Both the position numbers and the translations under genes were made by a program. This document shows, one piece after another, positions 15,257 to 23,666 of a stretch of DNA of 26,347 bases (position 1 is the first letter of the stretch; every line of letters begins with the position of its first letter). Origin of the DNA: an uncultured Collinsella sp. (lineage in GTDB: Bacteria > Actinomycetota > Coriobacteriia > Coriobacteriales > Coriobacteriaceae); the NCBI GenBank assembly GCA_902491895.1, contig CABUJH010000026.1, positions 1-26,347 on the forward strand, given 5' to 3'. The notes beneath the pieces were generated by a model. The model did not search any database and was not told the DNA's origin. It saw nothing but the letters and a program-made list of their open reading frames with translations.

Positions 15257-15321
15257 CAAAACGATACTTTTCCTATGCAATACGATGCAGGTTTGGCCTG
15301 CACGATCCGAAGGGGGCAGTG

Positions 15322-16383
15322 ATGGAGAGGATACTCGGCGTTAATCTCTCTGGCTGGTTTATTCCCGAGCCTTGGGTGACCCCGTCGCTATACGCGGCGA
15401 CCGGTGCATCCAATGCGGCCGAGCTGCAGGAGGCCATGGGCACCGCCGCCTATAACGAGCGCATGCGCCGTCATTACGAGACGTTTGTGAGTGAGGACGA
15501 TTTTCGCCGTATGGCGCAGATCGGTCTCAATGCCGTGCGTCTGCCGGTGCCCTGGTATGCCTTTGGCTCGCAGGAGTCCGATGCGTCCTACATCTCGGTT
15601 GTCGACTACATCGACCGTGCAATTGAGTGGGCTGCCAAGTACGACATCCGCGTGCTGCTCGATCTGGCGACGGTGCCCGGTGGCCAGGGCGATTCCAACG
15701 ATTCGCCCACCACGCCGGAGGCTGTTGCCGAGTGGCATTCGTCCACCAACGGCCGTCATGTCGCACTCGACGTGCTCGAGCGCTTGGCCGATCGCTACGG
15801 CGAGGCCGAGAGCCTGCTGGGCATTGAGCTGCTGGACACGCCGCAGATGAGCGTCCGCAAGAGCCTCTTTACCATGACGGATGGAATTCCGGCCCACTAC
15901 TTGCGCAATTTCTATCGCGATGCCTACGAGCTCGTCCGTTCGTATATGCCCGAGGATAAGATCGTCGTCTTCTCGTCTTCGGGGCATCCCAGCGAGTGGA
16001 AGCATTTTATGCGCGGTGCCAAGTACAAGAACGTCTACATGGACCTTCACCTGTACCATTACCGCGACGAGTATGCGCTCGACATCACGAGCCCCCGCGG
16101 GCTGACGACGGCGATTTCGCGTAACAAGCGCGAGCTTAAAGAAGCGATCTCGACAGGGTTCCCCGTGCTGGTGGGCGAATGGTCGGGCGCGGCGATCTTT
16201 GCCAACTCTTCGGTTACGCCCGAGGGCCGCAATGCCTACGAGCGCGTGTTTATCGCCAACCAGCTGGCTTCGTTTGCGCCGGCTGCCGGTTGGTTCTTCC
16301 AAACGTGGAAGACCGAGAAGCGCATTGCAGCATGGGACGCCCGCGCGGCACTCGGTACGCTCGAGCGCGGCATGATTGAATAG
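15322..16383 (+). CDS. GH5-like glycoside hydrolase (exo-beta-glucanase type), acid/base residue altered
   Basis: 353-aa protein with the fold signature of GH5 exo-1,3-beta-glucanases: GVNLSGWFIPEPWVTPSLY at 6-24, NAVRLPVPWYAF, the DLHLY region with His243, and VGEWSGA with the predicted nucleophile Glu286. At the place of the catalytic acid/base motif NEP the sequence reads IELLDTP (Asp172-Thr173-Pro174), so the usual glutamate is missing. No signal peptide is seen, so it should act in the cytoplasm. ATG 15322 has AAGGGGG upstream; the frame is open further up but that part covers the promoter. The enzyme could be inactive, use another residue, or bind a sugar. It sits 6 bases before rsmI. 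Confidence 0.82.
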   Translation: MERILGVNLSGWFIPEPWVTPSLYAATGASNAAELQEAMGTAAYNERMRRHYETFVSEDDFRRMAQIGLNAVRLPVPWYAFGSQESDASYISVVDYIDRAIEWAAKYDIRVLLDLATVPGGQGDSNDSPTTPEAVAEWHSSTNGRHVALDVLERLADRYGEAESLLGIELLDTPQMSVRKSLFTMTDGIPAHYLRNFYRDAYELVRSYMPEDKIVVFSSSGHPSEWKHFMRGAKYKNVYMDLHLYHYRDEYALDITSPRGLTTAISRNKRELKEAISTGFPVLVGEWSGAAIFANSSVTPEGRNAYERVFIANQLASFAPAAGWFFQTWKTEKRIAAWDARAALGTLERGMIE

Positions 16384-16389
16384 GTTGAT

Positions 16390-17268
16390 ATGACGCAAAA
16401 CAGCGCCCATACGGGCAAACTCTATGTGGTCGGCACGCCCATCGGCAACCTGGGCGACCTGTCCCCGCGCGTTGGCGAGGCCTTTGCCGCCGCCGATGCC
16501 ATTTGCTGCGAAGACACGCGTGTGACGTCAAAGCTGCTGATGCACCTGGGCATTTCCAAGCCGCTTGTCCGTTGCGACGAGAATGTGATCGCCAGTCGCG
16601 CCGCCGGCCTGGTCGACCGCCTGCTGGCGGGGGAGACCCTCGCCTTTGCCTCGGACGCCGGCATGCCGAGTGTGTCCGACCCCGGCCAGGTGCTGGTCGA
16701 GGCAGCGCGTGAGGCCGATGTGCCCGTAGAAGTTATTCCCGGGCCCTCTGCTTGCGTCACGGCGCTCGTTTCGTCCGGCATTCCCTGCGAGCATTTTTTC
16801 TTCGAGGGCTTTTTGGACCGAAAGCACGGCGACCGCGTGCGCCGTTTGCAGCGCCTTGCCGTAGTACCCGGCGCGCTCATCTTCTACGAGTCTCCACATC
16901 GCATCGTGGCGACGCTCGAGGCCGTGGCGGAGGTCTTTCCCCAGCGTGAGGTTGCCGTCTGCCGCGAACTCACCAAGCTGCACGAGGAGGTCTTGCGCGG
17001 GCCCGCTGCCCAGCTCGCCGAGGAGCTGCGTGCTCGCGGCGAGGTAAAGGGCGAGATTGCGCTGGTCATCGCGCCGCCGAGCGAGGACGAGGAGGCCGGT
17101 ATCGTACCGGTTGGCGCCGCGGCAGCGGATCCCGACGAGGCCCTGCGCGAGGATATCCGCGCCGCGCTCGAGGAGGGGGAGCCCGCCTCTGCGGTGGCCA
17201 AGCGCCTGTCTCAGAAGTATTCGCGCCGCAAGCGCGATGTCTATGCCATGGTGCTCGATATGCAATAG
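16390..17268 (+). CDS. rsmI: 16S rRNA 2'-O-ribose C1402 methyltransferase RsmI
   Basis: 292-aa SAM-dependent methyltransferase of the tetrapyrrole-methylase fold that modifies C1402 in the 16S rRNA decoding centre. Motifs are LYVVGTPIGNLGDLSPR (11-27), CEDTR (40-44), ASDAGMPSVSDPG (87-99), IPGPSA (116-121) and FYESPHRI (165-172). A C-terminal extension (about 230-292) ends in a helical SQKYSRRKRDVYAMVL segment, common in the family. The Shine-Dalgarno before ATG 16390 is weak, and the gene follows the glycosidase by 6 bases, so it may depend on upstream translation. Confidence 0.95.
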   Translation: MTQNSAHTGKLYVVGTPIGNLGDLSPRVGEAFAAADAICCEDTRVTSKLLMHLGISKPLVRCDENVIASRAAGLVDRLLAGETLAFASDAGMPSVSDPGQVLVEAAREADVPVEVIPGPSACVTALVSSGIPCEHFFFEGFLDRKHGDRVRRLQRLAVVPGALIFYESPHRIVATLEAVAEVFPQREVAVCRELTKLHEEVLRGPAAQLAEELRARGEVKGEIALVIAPPSEDEEAGIVPVGAAAADPDEALREDIRAALEEGEPASAVAKRLSQKYSRRKRDVYAMVLDMQ

Positions 17269-17337
17269 ATGGAGGATATCCAGCCCTTGCGCTAGAATCA
17301 TCCCCTGTATGCAACGTTTTTCTGGAGGACAAACCCC

Positions 17338-18939
17338 ATGGATCAAAGCAAGCCTTCGTTCTTTATCACGACGCCCATCTACTACGTCAACGCCGATCCG
17401 CACCTGGGCACGGCTTATTCCACCATCATCGCCGACGTTCAGGCTCGCTATCGCCGCTCCGCTGGCTACAACGTTAAGTTCCTGACCGGCATGGACGAGC
17501 ACGGCGAGAAGGTCGCCGAGGCCGCAGCCAAGCATGGCATGACGCCGCAGGAGTGGACCGACAGCCAGGCTCCGCACTTCAAGGAGCTTTGGAGCAAGCT
17601 CGAGATTTCCAACGATGACTTCATTCGCACCACCGAGCCGCGCCAGCATCATGCCGTGCAGTACCTGTGGGAGCGCATGAAGGAGTCCGGTTACCTGTAT
17701 AAGGGCAGCTACGACGGCTGGTATTGCGTGCCTGACGAGACCTACTTCACCGATACGCAGGTCCAGAAGGGCGACGAGGAGTACGGTAGCGTCGGCCAGC
17801 ACCTGTGCCCCGACTGCCACCGTCCGCTTGAGCGCGTGCAGGAGGAGTCCTACTTCTTTAAGCTTTCCGCCTTCCAGGACAAGCTGCTCAAGCTTTACGA
17901 CGAGCACCCCGACTTTGTCGAGCCTGCGTTCCGCATGAACGAGGTGCGCAGCTTTGTCGAGGGCGGCCTTAACGACCTTTCCGTGAGCCGCACGAGCTTT
18001 GACTGGGGCATTCAGGTCCCGTTTGACGAGGGCCACGTGACCTACGTGTGGTTCGATGCGCTGCTCAACTATATGACGGCCGTCGGCTACGGCGTCGACA
18101 CCGACGAGGCACGTGCCGAGCTGGCCTATCGTTGGCCCGCGCAGTTCCACATCGTGGGTAAGGACATCATCCGCTTCCACTGCGTCATTTGGCCCGCCAT
18201 GCTCATGGCCATCGGTGAGGCCCTGCCCGAGCACGTCTTTGCCCACGGCTTCCTGACCGTGCGCAATGCCGAGACCGGCAAGGCCGAGAAGATGTCCAAG
18301 AGCCGCGGCAACGCCATCGCTCCGCAGGACGTTATCGACATGCTGGGCGTCGAGGGCTATCGCTATTACTTCATGACCGACGTCGTCCCCGGCACCGACG
18401 GTGCCATCAGCTTCGATCGCATGGAGCAGGTCTACAACGCCGACCTGGCCAACAGCTGGGGCAACCTTATCTCGCGTTCGCTCAACATGAGCGGCAAGTA
18501 CTTTGACGGTTGCGCGCCCGCCAAGCCCGCGTCGTTCGATGCGTTCGAAAACCCGCTGGCAAAGATCGCCGATGGCCTGGTCGAGCGCTACATGGCCAAG
18601 ATGGACGTGCTCGATTACGGTGGAGCTAAGGACGAGGTCATGGAGCTCATCCATGCCGCCAACCACTACATCGAGGACTCCGAGCCCTGGGCGCTTGCCA
18701 AGGACGAGACCAAGGCTGACGAGCTGGCATTTGTGATCTACAACCTGCTCGAGGCTATCCGCATTGCCGCTCACCTGCTGATGCCGCTCATGCCCCAGAC
18801 TTCTGCCGAGGCCCTGCGCCGCCTGTCGTGCGAGGACGAGGCCGCGAGCGACGACCTCAAGGGCATTTGCGCTTGGGGCTTGCTTGCCGGTGGTCAGCCC
18901 GTCGAGAAGGGCGAGCCGCTGTTCCCGCGTCTGGGCTAA
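17338..18939 (+). CDS. metG: Methionyl-tRNA synthetase
   Basis: 533-aa class I aminoacyl-tRNA synthetase that charges tRNA-Met. The HIGH motif is the variant HLGT at 22-25 (DPHLGTAYST), and KMSKS is at 318-322. A zinc-knuckle remnant CPDC follows GQHL in the connective domain. The C-terminal tRNA-binding (OB) extension found in longer forms is absent, as in many Actinobacteria and other short-form enzymes. GGAGGA lies 9 bases before ATG 17338. A -10-like TAGAAT at 17293-17298 suggests its own promoter, with a weak -35. A terminator follows at 18979. Confidence 0.96.
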   Translation: MDQSKPSFFITTPIYYVNADPHLGTAYSTIIADVQARYRRSAGYNVKFLTGMDEHGEKVAEAAAKHGMTPQEWTDSQAPHFKELWSKLEISNDDFIRTTEPRQHHAVQYLWERMKESGYLYKGSYDGWYCVPDETYFTDTQVQKGDEEYGSVGQHLCPDCHRPLERVQEESYFFKLSAFQDKLLKLYDEHPDFVEPAFRMNEVRSFVEGGLNDLSVSRTSFDWGIQVPFDEGHVTYVWFDALLNYMTAVGYGVDTDEARAELAYRWPAQFHIVGKDIIRFHCVIWPAMLMAIGEALPEHVFAHGFLTVRNAETGKAEKMSKSRGNAIAPQDVIDMLGVEGYRYYFMTDVVPGTDGAISFDRMEQVYNADLANSWGNLISRSLNMSGKYFDGCAPAKPASFDAFENPLAKIADGLVERYMAKMDVLDYGGAKDEVMELIHAANHYIEDSEPWALAKDETKADELAFVIYNLLEAIRIAAHLLMPLMPQTSAEALRRLSCEDEAASDDLKGICAWGLLAGGQPVEKGEPLFPRLG

Positions 18940-18978
18940 GCCGCCGCGCGCCATATCGGCAATTTGCTGTTTAGATGT

Positions 18979-19015
18979 AAGGGCATGGCCGCAACGGTCC
19001 ATGCCCTTTTGTTTC
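18979..19015 (+). terminator. Rho-independent terminator after metG
   Basis: A 10-bp stem AAGGGCATGG/CCATGCCCTT (18979-18988 with 18999-19008) is followed by a TTTTGTTT tail. Confidence 0.88.
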
Positions 19016-19046
19016 AAGACGCCGCCACCATGCTAAGGAGGCAACT

Positions 19047-19907
19047 ATGACAACTTCGCCTTTGGCAAACCCCACGGCAACAAGGGAGCTGCTGGAGGAG
19101 TTTGGCCTTGCGACCAAGCATCGCCTGGGCCAGAACTTCCTGATCGACAACCATGTAATTGAGCGCATTTGCGAGCTTTCCGAGCTTGCGGGCGATGAGC
19201 GCGTGCTCGAGGTCGGTCCGGGCGTTGGTACGCTCACGCTTGCGCTGCTGCAGGAGGCGGCGTGCGTCACGTCGATCGAGGCCGACCCCGAGCTCGAGCC
19301 GGTGCTCGATGCCCATGCCGCTGACTACGCCAACTTCCGCTTTATCATGGGCGACGCGCTCAGGGTGACGCCGGAGCAGATTGAGCAGGTTGCGGGCGGT
19401 GAGCCGACGGTATTTGTCGCGAACCTGCCCTATAACGTGGCGGCGACGATCATCCTGCAGTTCTTCCAGACGATGCCCGCGCTCAAGCGCGCCGTCGTCA
19501 TGGTTCAAAAGGAGGTTGCCGATCGCATTGCCGCAGTGCCGGGCAATAAGACCTATGGCGGCTATACGGCAAAGCTCGGCCTGTATGCGCAGGTGACGGG
19601 TCGCTTTGAGGTGCCGCCGCGTTGCTTTATGCCGGCACCGCACGTGGACTCGGCCGTCGTGCGTATCGACCGTGTTGACGGCGTGGTGCCCGAAGGACTC
19701 GATCGCGAGTTTGTGGCCCGCGTGATTGACGCCGCATTTGCTCAGCGTCGCAAGACCATCCGCAATTCCATGAGCGCCAACGGCTTTGCCAAGGACGTGC
19801 TCGATGCCGCCTTTGAGGCTTGCGGTATCTCACCCACCACGCGCGCCGAGACGCTCGATGTTGCTGACTTTGTCCGCCTGGCCCAGGAGCTAATCCATGA
19901 CGCCTAA
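19047..19907 (+). CDS. rsmA: 16S rRNA A1518/A1519 dimethyltransferase RsmA (KsgA)
   Basis: 286-aa rRNA adenine dimethyltransferase that modifies the two adenines near the 3' end of 16S rRNA during 30S maturation. Motifs are HRLGQNFL, the SAM-binding EVGPGVGTLT (from Glu55) and the catalytic NLPY at 126-129. The C-terminal region includes the RRKTIRNSM helix. AAGGAGG lies 5 bases before ATG 19047. The last 11 bases overlap tatD. It works on the same subunit as RsgA and RsmI elsewhere in the window. Confidence 0.96.
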   Translation: MTTSPLANPTATRELLEEFGLATKHRLGQNFLIDNHVIERICELSELAGDERVLEVGPGVGTLTLALLQEAACVTSIEADPELEPVLDAHAADYANFRFIMGDALRVTPEQIEQVAGGEPTVFVANLPYNVAATIILQFFQTMPALKRAVVMVQKEVADRIAAVPGNKTYGGYTAKLGLYAQVTGRFEVPPRCFMPAPHVDSAVVRIDRVDGVVPEGLDREFVARVIDAAFAQRRKTIRNSMSANGFAKDVLDAAFEACGISPTTRAETLDVADFVRLAQELIHDA

Positions 19908-20814
19908 TGCCGAACGCGTGACGTTTACCAAGAAAAAGAAGACGGTTGCCTGCCCCGTGCCCTTGGCACCGCTTGCCGACACGCATGCGCATCTGCTTTC
20001 GTTTTGGGGCAAAGAAGTGCCCGAGACGCTCGTGCGCGCGAAAGCCGCGGGCGTCGACCTGTTGGTGACGATGCTCGACCCCATCGCCGACAAGCGCAGC
20101 GTGACGGACTATAGCGACTGGCTGGTGCGCGAAATTCTACCGATGCGGGATATTCCGCAGATCAAGTATCTCGCTGGCGTTCATCCCTATGGCGCGCCGG
20201 ATTATACCGACGACATCCACGCGCAGGTCGTTGCCGCGCTCGATAATCCTTTGTGCGCCGGTATCGGCGAGATCGGCCTGGACTACCACATGGATTACGA
20301 TGACGACATCGCGCCGGCGCCCCATAGTGTGCAGATTGATTGCATGGCACGTCAGCTCGAAGTTGCCGTGCGCCGCAATGTGCCGGTGGAGCTGCACCTG
20401 CGGCACGAGAACTCGGATGGGGAGCGCACTTCGCACGTTGATGCGTACAACGTGCTGCGCGAGGTAGGTGTGCCTCAGGCCGGTTGCGTGCTGCACTGCT
20501 TTGGCGAGGATCGAGCTACGATGGAGCGCTTTGTGGGTTTGGGCTGCTATATCGCTTATGGCGGTGCGGCCACCTTTAAGCGCAACGACGATGTGCGCGA
20601 GGCATTTGCGGCAACCCCACTCGATCGAATTTTGTTCGAGACGGATTGCCCGTATATGGCTCCGGAGCCCATCCGCGGTCTTGAATGCGAGCCCGCAATG
20701 ATCTCCATTACGGCAAACACGCTGGTCAACGACCGTGTCGATCGTACCGGCGAGGATGCTGAGGCAATCGCGCAAGCCGCTTGGGAGAATGCCTGCAAAC
20801 TTTTTCAAAAATAG
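19897..20814 (+). CDS. tatD: TatD family metal-dependent hydrolase/DNase
   Basis: 305-aa TIM-barrel hydrolase of the TatD DNase family. The metal ligands are visible: HAH motif with His30 and His32 (DTHAH), Glu125 (GEIGLDYH), His167 (LHLRH), His200 (LHCFGE) and Asp250 (FETDCPY). The N-terminus carries an extra basic stretch (TFTKKKKTV) before the barrel. CAGGAG lies just before ATG 19897, which overlaps rsmA by 11 bases. Its final codons (CTTTTTCAAAAA) also form the AT-rich block upstream of the tRNA-Leu promoter. Confidence 0.93.
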   Translation: MTPNAERVTFTKKKKTVACPVPLAPLADTHAHLLSFWGKEVPETLVRAKAAGVDLLVTMLDPIADKRSVTDYSDWLVREILPMRDIPQIKYLAGVHPYGAPDYTDDIHAQVVAALDNPLCAGIGEIGLDYHMDYDDDIAPAPHSVQIDCMARQLEVAVRRNVPVELHLRHENSDGERTSHVDAYNVLREVGVPQAGCVLHCFGEDRATMERFVGLGCYIAYGGAATFKRNDDVREAFAATPLDRILFETDCPYMAPEPIRGLECEPAMISITANTLVNDRVDRTGEDAEAIAQAAWENACKLFQK

Positions 20815-20846
20815 TTCTTGCGTTCGTGGTGGCGCTCCGTTATTCT
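20800..20846 (+). promoter_or_regulatory. tRNA-Leu promoter with UP-like element
   Basis: -35 TTGCGT at 20818-20823 and -10 TATTCT at 20841-20846 with a 17-base spacer. CTTTTTCAAAAAT at 20800-20812 lies 5 bases before the -35 and overlaps the 3' end of tatD. Confidence 0.78.
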
Positions 20847-20857
20847 AATTCCTGCAC

Positions 20858-20944
20858 GCGGGCGTGGCGGAATTGGCAGACGCGTACGGTTCAGGTCCGT
20901 ATGGGGGCAACCCCATGAAGGTTCAAGTCCTTTCGCCCGCACCA
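20858..20944 (+). tRNA. tRNA-Leu (anticodon CAG)
   Basis: Class II tRNA: acceptor GCGGGCG/CGCCCGC, anticodon loop TTCAGGT (CAG), long variable arm (ATGGGGGCAACCCCAT), T-loop TTCAAGT, discriminator A 20941 and an encoded CCA at 20942-20944. Confidence 0.96.
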
Positions 20945-20990
20945 TTAAATTAAAGAGCTCCCAGCAATGGGAGCTTTTTTGTTATGGGCC
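20927..20990 (+). repeat. Direct repeat copy 1: tRNA-Leu tail plus terminator
   Basis: 64 bases from T-loop position 59 through CCA and terminator. They recur at 21116-21179 with one difference (T20951 versus G21140), an offset of 189. Confidence 0.95.
20956..20980 (+). terminator. Terminator of tRNA-Leu
   Basis: A perfect 8-bp stem AGCTCCCA/TGGGAGCT with loop GCAA is followed by six T residues. Confidence 0.92.
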
Positions 20991-21115
20991 CATCACAGGG
21001 ACTTGAACCTGTGAAGGAGCGAGCGTAAAGAAAACGCGGAGCGTTTTTAGCGAGCTGGCGAGGACGCCGGCAGGCGGCCGAAGCCGGTGCGGATCCGCGA
21101 AGCGGATACGCGGAC
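20991..21115. repeat. tRNA-tail cassette core B (behind tRNA-Leu)
   Basis: A 125-bp core. It starts with an inverted copy of the tRNA-Leu T-arm (GGACTTGAACCT 20999-21010, exact reverse complement of 20919-20930). Hairpins follow: AAAACGC-GGA-GCGTTTT at 21031-21047, a CCGGC/GCCGG stem around 21070, and ATCCGC-GAA-GCGGAT at 21093-21107. From about 21022 on it is almost identical to core C behind tRNA-Arg. Confidence 0.88.
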
Positions 21116-21179
21116 GTCCTTTCGCCCGCACCATTAAATGAAAGAGCTCCCAGCAATGGGAGCTTTTTTGTTATGGGCC
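21116..21179 (+). repeat. Direct repeat copy 2: tRNA-Leu tail plus terminator
   Basis: 63 of 64 bases identical to 20927-20990, including the CCA and an intact terminator at 21145-21169. The 5' part of the tRNA is absent. Confidence 0.95.
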
Positions 21180-21250
21180 TCTTGTTGATGTCATGTTGCT
21201 GCTTCGTGCGGGTATCCTAGTGCCAACGTGTGCCTATCAGAGGAGAGACC

Positions 21251-22189
21251 ATGCTGTTGTCCGGTATCATCGCCGCCCTTACCAGCCTTTTGATTCCCAT
21301 CATCATCCTGTTGCTGCTGCTTCCTAACGCCTGCTATGTCGTTGAACAACAGCATGCCGTGATTATTGAGCGTCTGGGCAAGTTTAACCGCATCGTCAAC
21401 GCGGGCTTCCACATGAAGGTGCCCGTGATCGACCGCAAGGCCGCCACGGTGAGTCTGCGCACCATGAAAAACGGTTTTGGCATCGACGTTAAGACCCAGG
21501 ACAACGTGACCATCGGCCTTGAGGTCTCTGCTCAGTACCACGTGAGCTATGACATGGGCGCCGGCCCGGCAGATTCGGGCATCTACAAGAGCTACTATAT
21601 GCTGCAGGAGCCCGTCGACCAGATGCGTGACTTCATCACCGACGCTCTGCGCTCTTCGATTCCCGTCTACACACTCGATGAGGTCTTTGCCAAGAAGGAT
21701 GACATCGCCAAGGACGTTAATGCCACCGTGTCCGAGCAGATGGCTGCCTACGGCTTCACCCTCGTGTCGACACTCATCACCAAAATCGCGCTGCCGACCG
21801 AGGTCGAGAACTCCATGAACGACATCAACGCTGCCCAGCGCAAGCGCGCTGCGGCACAGGAGCTCGCTGAGGCCGACCGCATCAAGCGCGTCACCGAGGC
21901 GACCGCCGAGGCCGAGGCAATGGAAAAGGCGGGCGAGGGCATCGCCAACCAGCGCAAGGCCATCGCGCTGGGTATCAAAGATTCGCTCGAGATCATCCAA
22001 GAGACGGGTGTCGGCAATGACGAGGCCAACCAACTGTTCATGTTTACGCAGTGGTCCGAGATGATGACGGAGTTCGCTCGCACGGGTAAAACCTCGACGG
22101 TCGTGCTGCCGAGCGACTTTTCGCAGTCGGCCTCGATGTTCGAGCAGATGCTGACCGCCAGCAAAGTTCAAAACGATTCGAAGGAGTAG
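21251..22189 (+). CDS. SPFH/band-7 (stomatin-like) membrane protein
   Basis: 312-aa protein with an N-terminal membrane helix (about 5-25, rich in Leu/Ile), then an SPFH domain (about 28-195: YVVEQQHAVIIERLGKFNRI, GFGIDVKTQDNVTIG, VYTLDEVFAKKDDI). A charged alanine-rich coiled coil follows at about 195-245 (RKRAAAQELAEADRIKR). Such proteins form oligomeric rings that organise membrane microdomains and often act with membrane proteases; no NfeD-type partner lies next to it. AGGAG precedes ATG 21251; an in-frame ATG at 21230 is less likely. rlmH starts 6 bases after its stop. Confidence 0.9.
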   Translation: MLLSGIIAALTSLLIPIIILLLLLPNACYVVEQQHAVIIERLGKFNRIVNAGFHMKVPVIDRKAATVSLRTMKNGFGIDVKTQDNVTIGLEVSAQYHVSYDMGAGPADSGIYKSYYMLQEPVDQMRDFITDALRSSIPVYTLDEVFAKKDDIAKDVNATVSEQMAAYGFTLVSTLITKIALPTEVENSMNDINAAQRKRAAAQELAEADRIKRVTEATAEAEAMEKAGEGIANQRKAIALGIKDSLEIIQETGVGNDEANQLFMFTQWSEMMTEFARTGKTSTVVLPSDFSQSASMFEQMLTASKVQNDSKE

Positions 22190-22195
22190 ACGCGC

Positions 22196-22666
22196 GTGAA
22201 ATACACCGTCGTTTGCGTCGGTAAGCTCAAGGAGCGCTTTTGGAAGGACGCGTGCGCTGAGTACACCAAGCGCCTAGGTGCCTATGCCAAGGTTGATATC
22301 CGCGAGGTGGCCGATATCGACCCGGCTAAGGCGGGCGGCGTGGATGCCGCGCGCGACAAGGAGGGGGCGGCAATTCTTGCTGCATTGCCGTCTCGGGCGC
22401 ATGTGATCCTGCTGGCTATCGAGGGCAAGGAGCGTTCGAGTGAGGAGCTCTCGGCGCGGCTCGACGATCTTATGCTGCGAGGCAGCAGCGACATTGCCTT
22501 TGTAATCGGCGGTTCGGACGGCGTGAGTGATGAGGTGCGCGCCCGCGCCGACGAGATGCTCAGCTTTGGACACATTACCTTGCCGCATAACCTGGCGCGT
22601 GTGGTGCTGCTAGAGCAGATTTACCGTGCCTGCAAGATCAGCCGTGGCGAGCCGTATCACAAATAG
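22196..22666 (+). CDS. rlmH: 23S rRNA pseudouridine-1915 N3-methyltransferase RlmH
   Basis: 156-aa SPOUT-class methyltransferase acting on pseudouridine 1915 of 23S rRNA in assembled ribosomes. The SAM-binding loop FVIGGSDGV (Gly105, Gly106, Ser107, Asp108, Gly109) and the C-terminal knot LPHNLARVVLLEQIYRACKI ending in RGEPYHK are diagnostic. Length is normal. GTG 22196 is the start, with AAGGAG at 22181-22186 inside the end of the SPFH gene. Confidence 0.96.
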   Translation: MKYTVVCVGKLKERFWKDACAEYTKRLGAYAKVDIREVADIDPAKAGGVDAARDKEGAAILAALPSRAHVILLAIEGKERSSEELSARLDDLMLRGSSDIAFVIGGSDGVSDEVRARADEMLSFGHITLPHNLARVVLLEQIYRACKISRGEPYHK

Positions 22667-22739
22667 GTCGGCAATACGAAACAATGGCGTGGGACAATAC
22701 CTTTCGTTTTGAGGAATGTGTCTGAAAGGACTATGCGAT

Positions 22740-23510
22740 ATGAAGATTGGATTTGTCGGTTTTGGCAATATGGCGAGCGCTATGGCCGATGGCTGGATCG
22801 CTGCCGGTGTAGCTGCGAGCGACATGTGCGCCTGTGCGGGTCGCTACGACGCCTTGGTTGAGCGCTGCGAGGCGCGCGGCATGGTCGTCTGCCACGATGC
22901 CGCCGAGGTCGTCGCCGCATCCGATATCGTGGTCGCTGCGGTCAAACCGTACATGATCGAGAAGGTATTCGCCCCGCTCAAGGATGCTCTTGCCAAAAAG
23001 GTCGTTCTGTCGGTTGCCTGGACCTGGGACAGTGCCAAGTGGGAGCAGGTCCTGCCGGGCGTTGCGCATATCTCGACGGTGCCCAACACACCGGTTTCGG
23101 TGGACGAGGGCGTCATCACTTGCGAGAAGGCTTCCACGCTTAGTGATGAGCAGAGCGCAGTGGTGCTTGATCTGCTTGGCAAGCTCGGTGCGGTGGTCGA
23201 GCTCGATACGAGCCTGCTGTTTGTGGGCGGCACGGTGGGTGGTTGCGCTCCGGCATTTGTCGCTATGGCAATCGAGGCCCTGGGCGATGCGGCGGTCAAG
23301 CACGGTATCCCGCGTGCCGATGCCTATCGCATTGTGAGCCAGATGGTGCTGGGTACGGCAAAGCTGCAGCTTGCAACTGGCCAGCATCCTGCGGCGATGA
23401 AGGATGCCGTATGCTCGCCCGGCGGCGCCACCATCAAGGGCGTCATCGCGCTCGAGGATGCCGGCATGCGCAGCGCCCTGGTCAAGGCCATCGACGCCAC
23501 CCTTCAGTAA
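22740..23510 (+). CDS. proC: Pyrroline-5-carboxylate reductase
   Basis: 256-aa NAD(P)H-dependent enzyme for the last step of proline synthesis. The N-terminal Rossmann motif is GFVGFGNMASAM (4-15). VAAVKPYMIEKV, STVPNTPVSV and the C-terminal dimer/active-site helix DAVCSPGGATIKGVIALEDA (222-241) are all typical of ProC. AAAGGA lies 9 bases before ATG 22740. The gene is convergent with the - strand small membrane protein gene; a long dyad repeat lies between their stops. Confidence 0.95.
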   Translation: MKIGFVGFGNMASAMADGWIAAGVAASDMCACAGRYDALVERCEARGMVVCHDAAEVVAASDIVVAAVKPYMIEKVFAPLKDALAKKVVLSVAWTWDSAKWEQVLPGVAHISTVPNTPVSVDEGVITCEKASTLSDEQSAVVLDLLGKLGAVVELDTSLLFVGGTVGGCAPAFVAMAIEALGDAAVKHGIPRADAYRIVSQMVLGTAKLQLATGQHPAAMKDAVCSPGGATIKGVIALEDAGMRSALVKAIDATLQ

Positions 23511-23522
23511 AACCTTCCATTT

Positions 23523-23656
23523 AGGGACAGGTTTATTTTGGCTGGTTTTCCTGCGGTTTTATCTCTATAGCAAAAAGCGCCCCGCAACTGGCTCAATTCC
23601 AGTTGCGGGGCGCTTGCGTTTGCCCAGATAAAACCGACCAAAATAAACCTGTCCCT
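23523..23656. repeat. Nested dyad repeat between convergent genes (MITE/REP-like)
   Basis: Outer arms: AGGGACAGGTTTATTTTGG at 23523-23541 pairs perfectly with 23638-23656. The pairing continues as a CGGTTTTATCT block with 23626-23636, interrupted by a 12-base extra segment on the left. Nested inside is a perfect 15-bp stem (23577-23591 with 23599-23613) with loop CTCAATT. TTTTT follows the right arm. It sits between proC and the - strand small gene, so it could terminate proC. Its termini look like a dispersed palindromic repeat, which is inference. Confidence 0.8.
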
Positions 23657-23666
23657 TTTTGGCAGG

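Noticed and set aside
16528..19017. 829-codon open frame on the - strand opposite rsmI and metG
   Set aside because: Antisense shadow of two conserved genes on the + strand; no recognisable motif and it crosses a + strand terminator.
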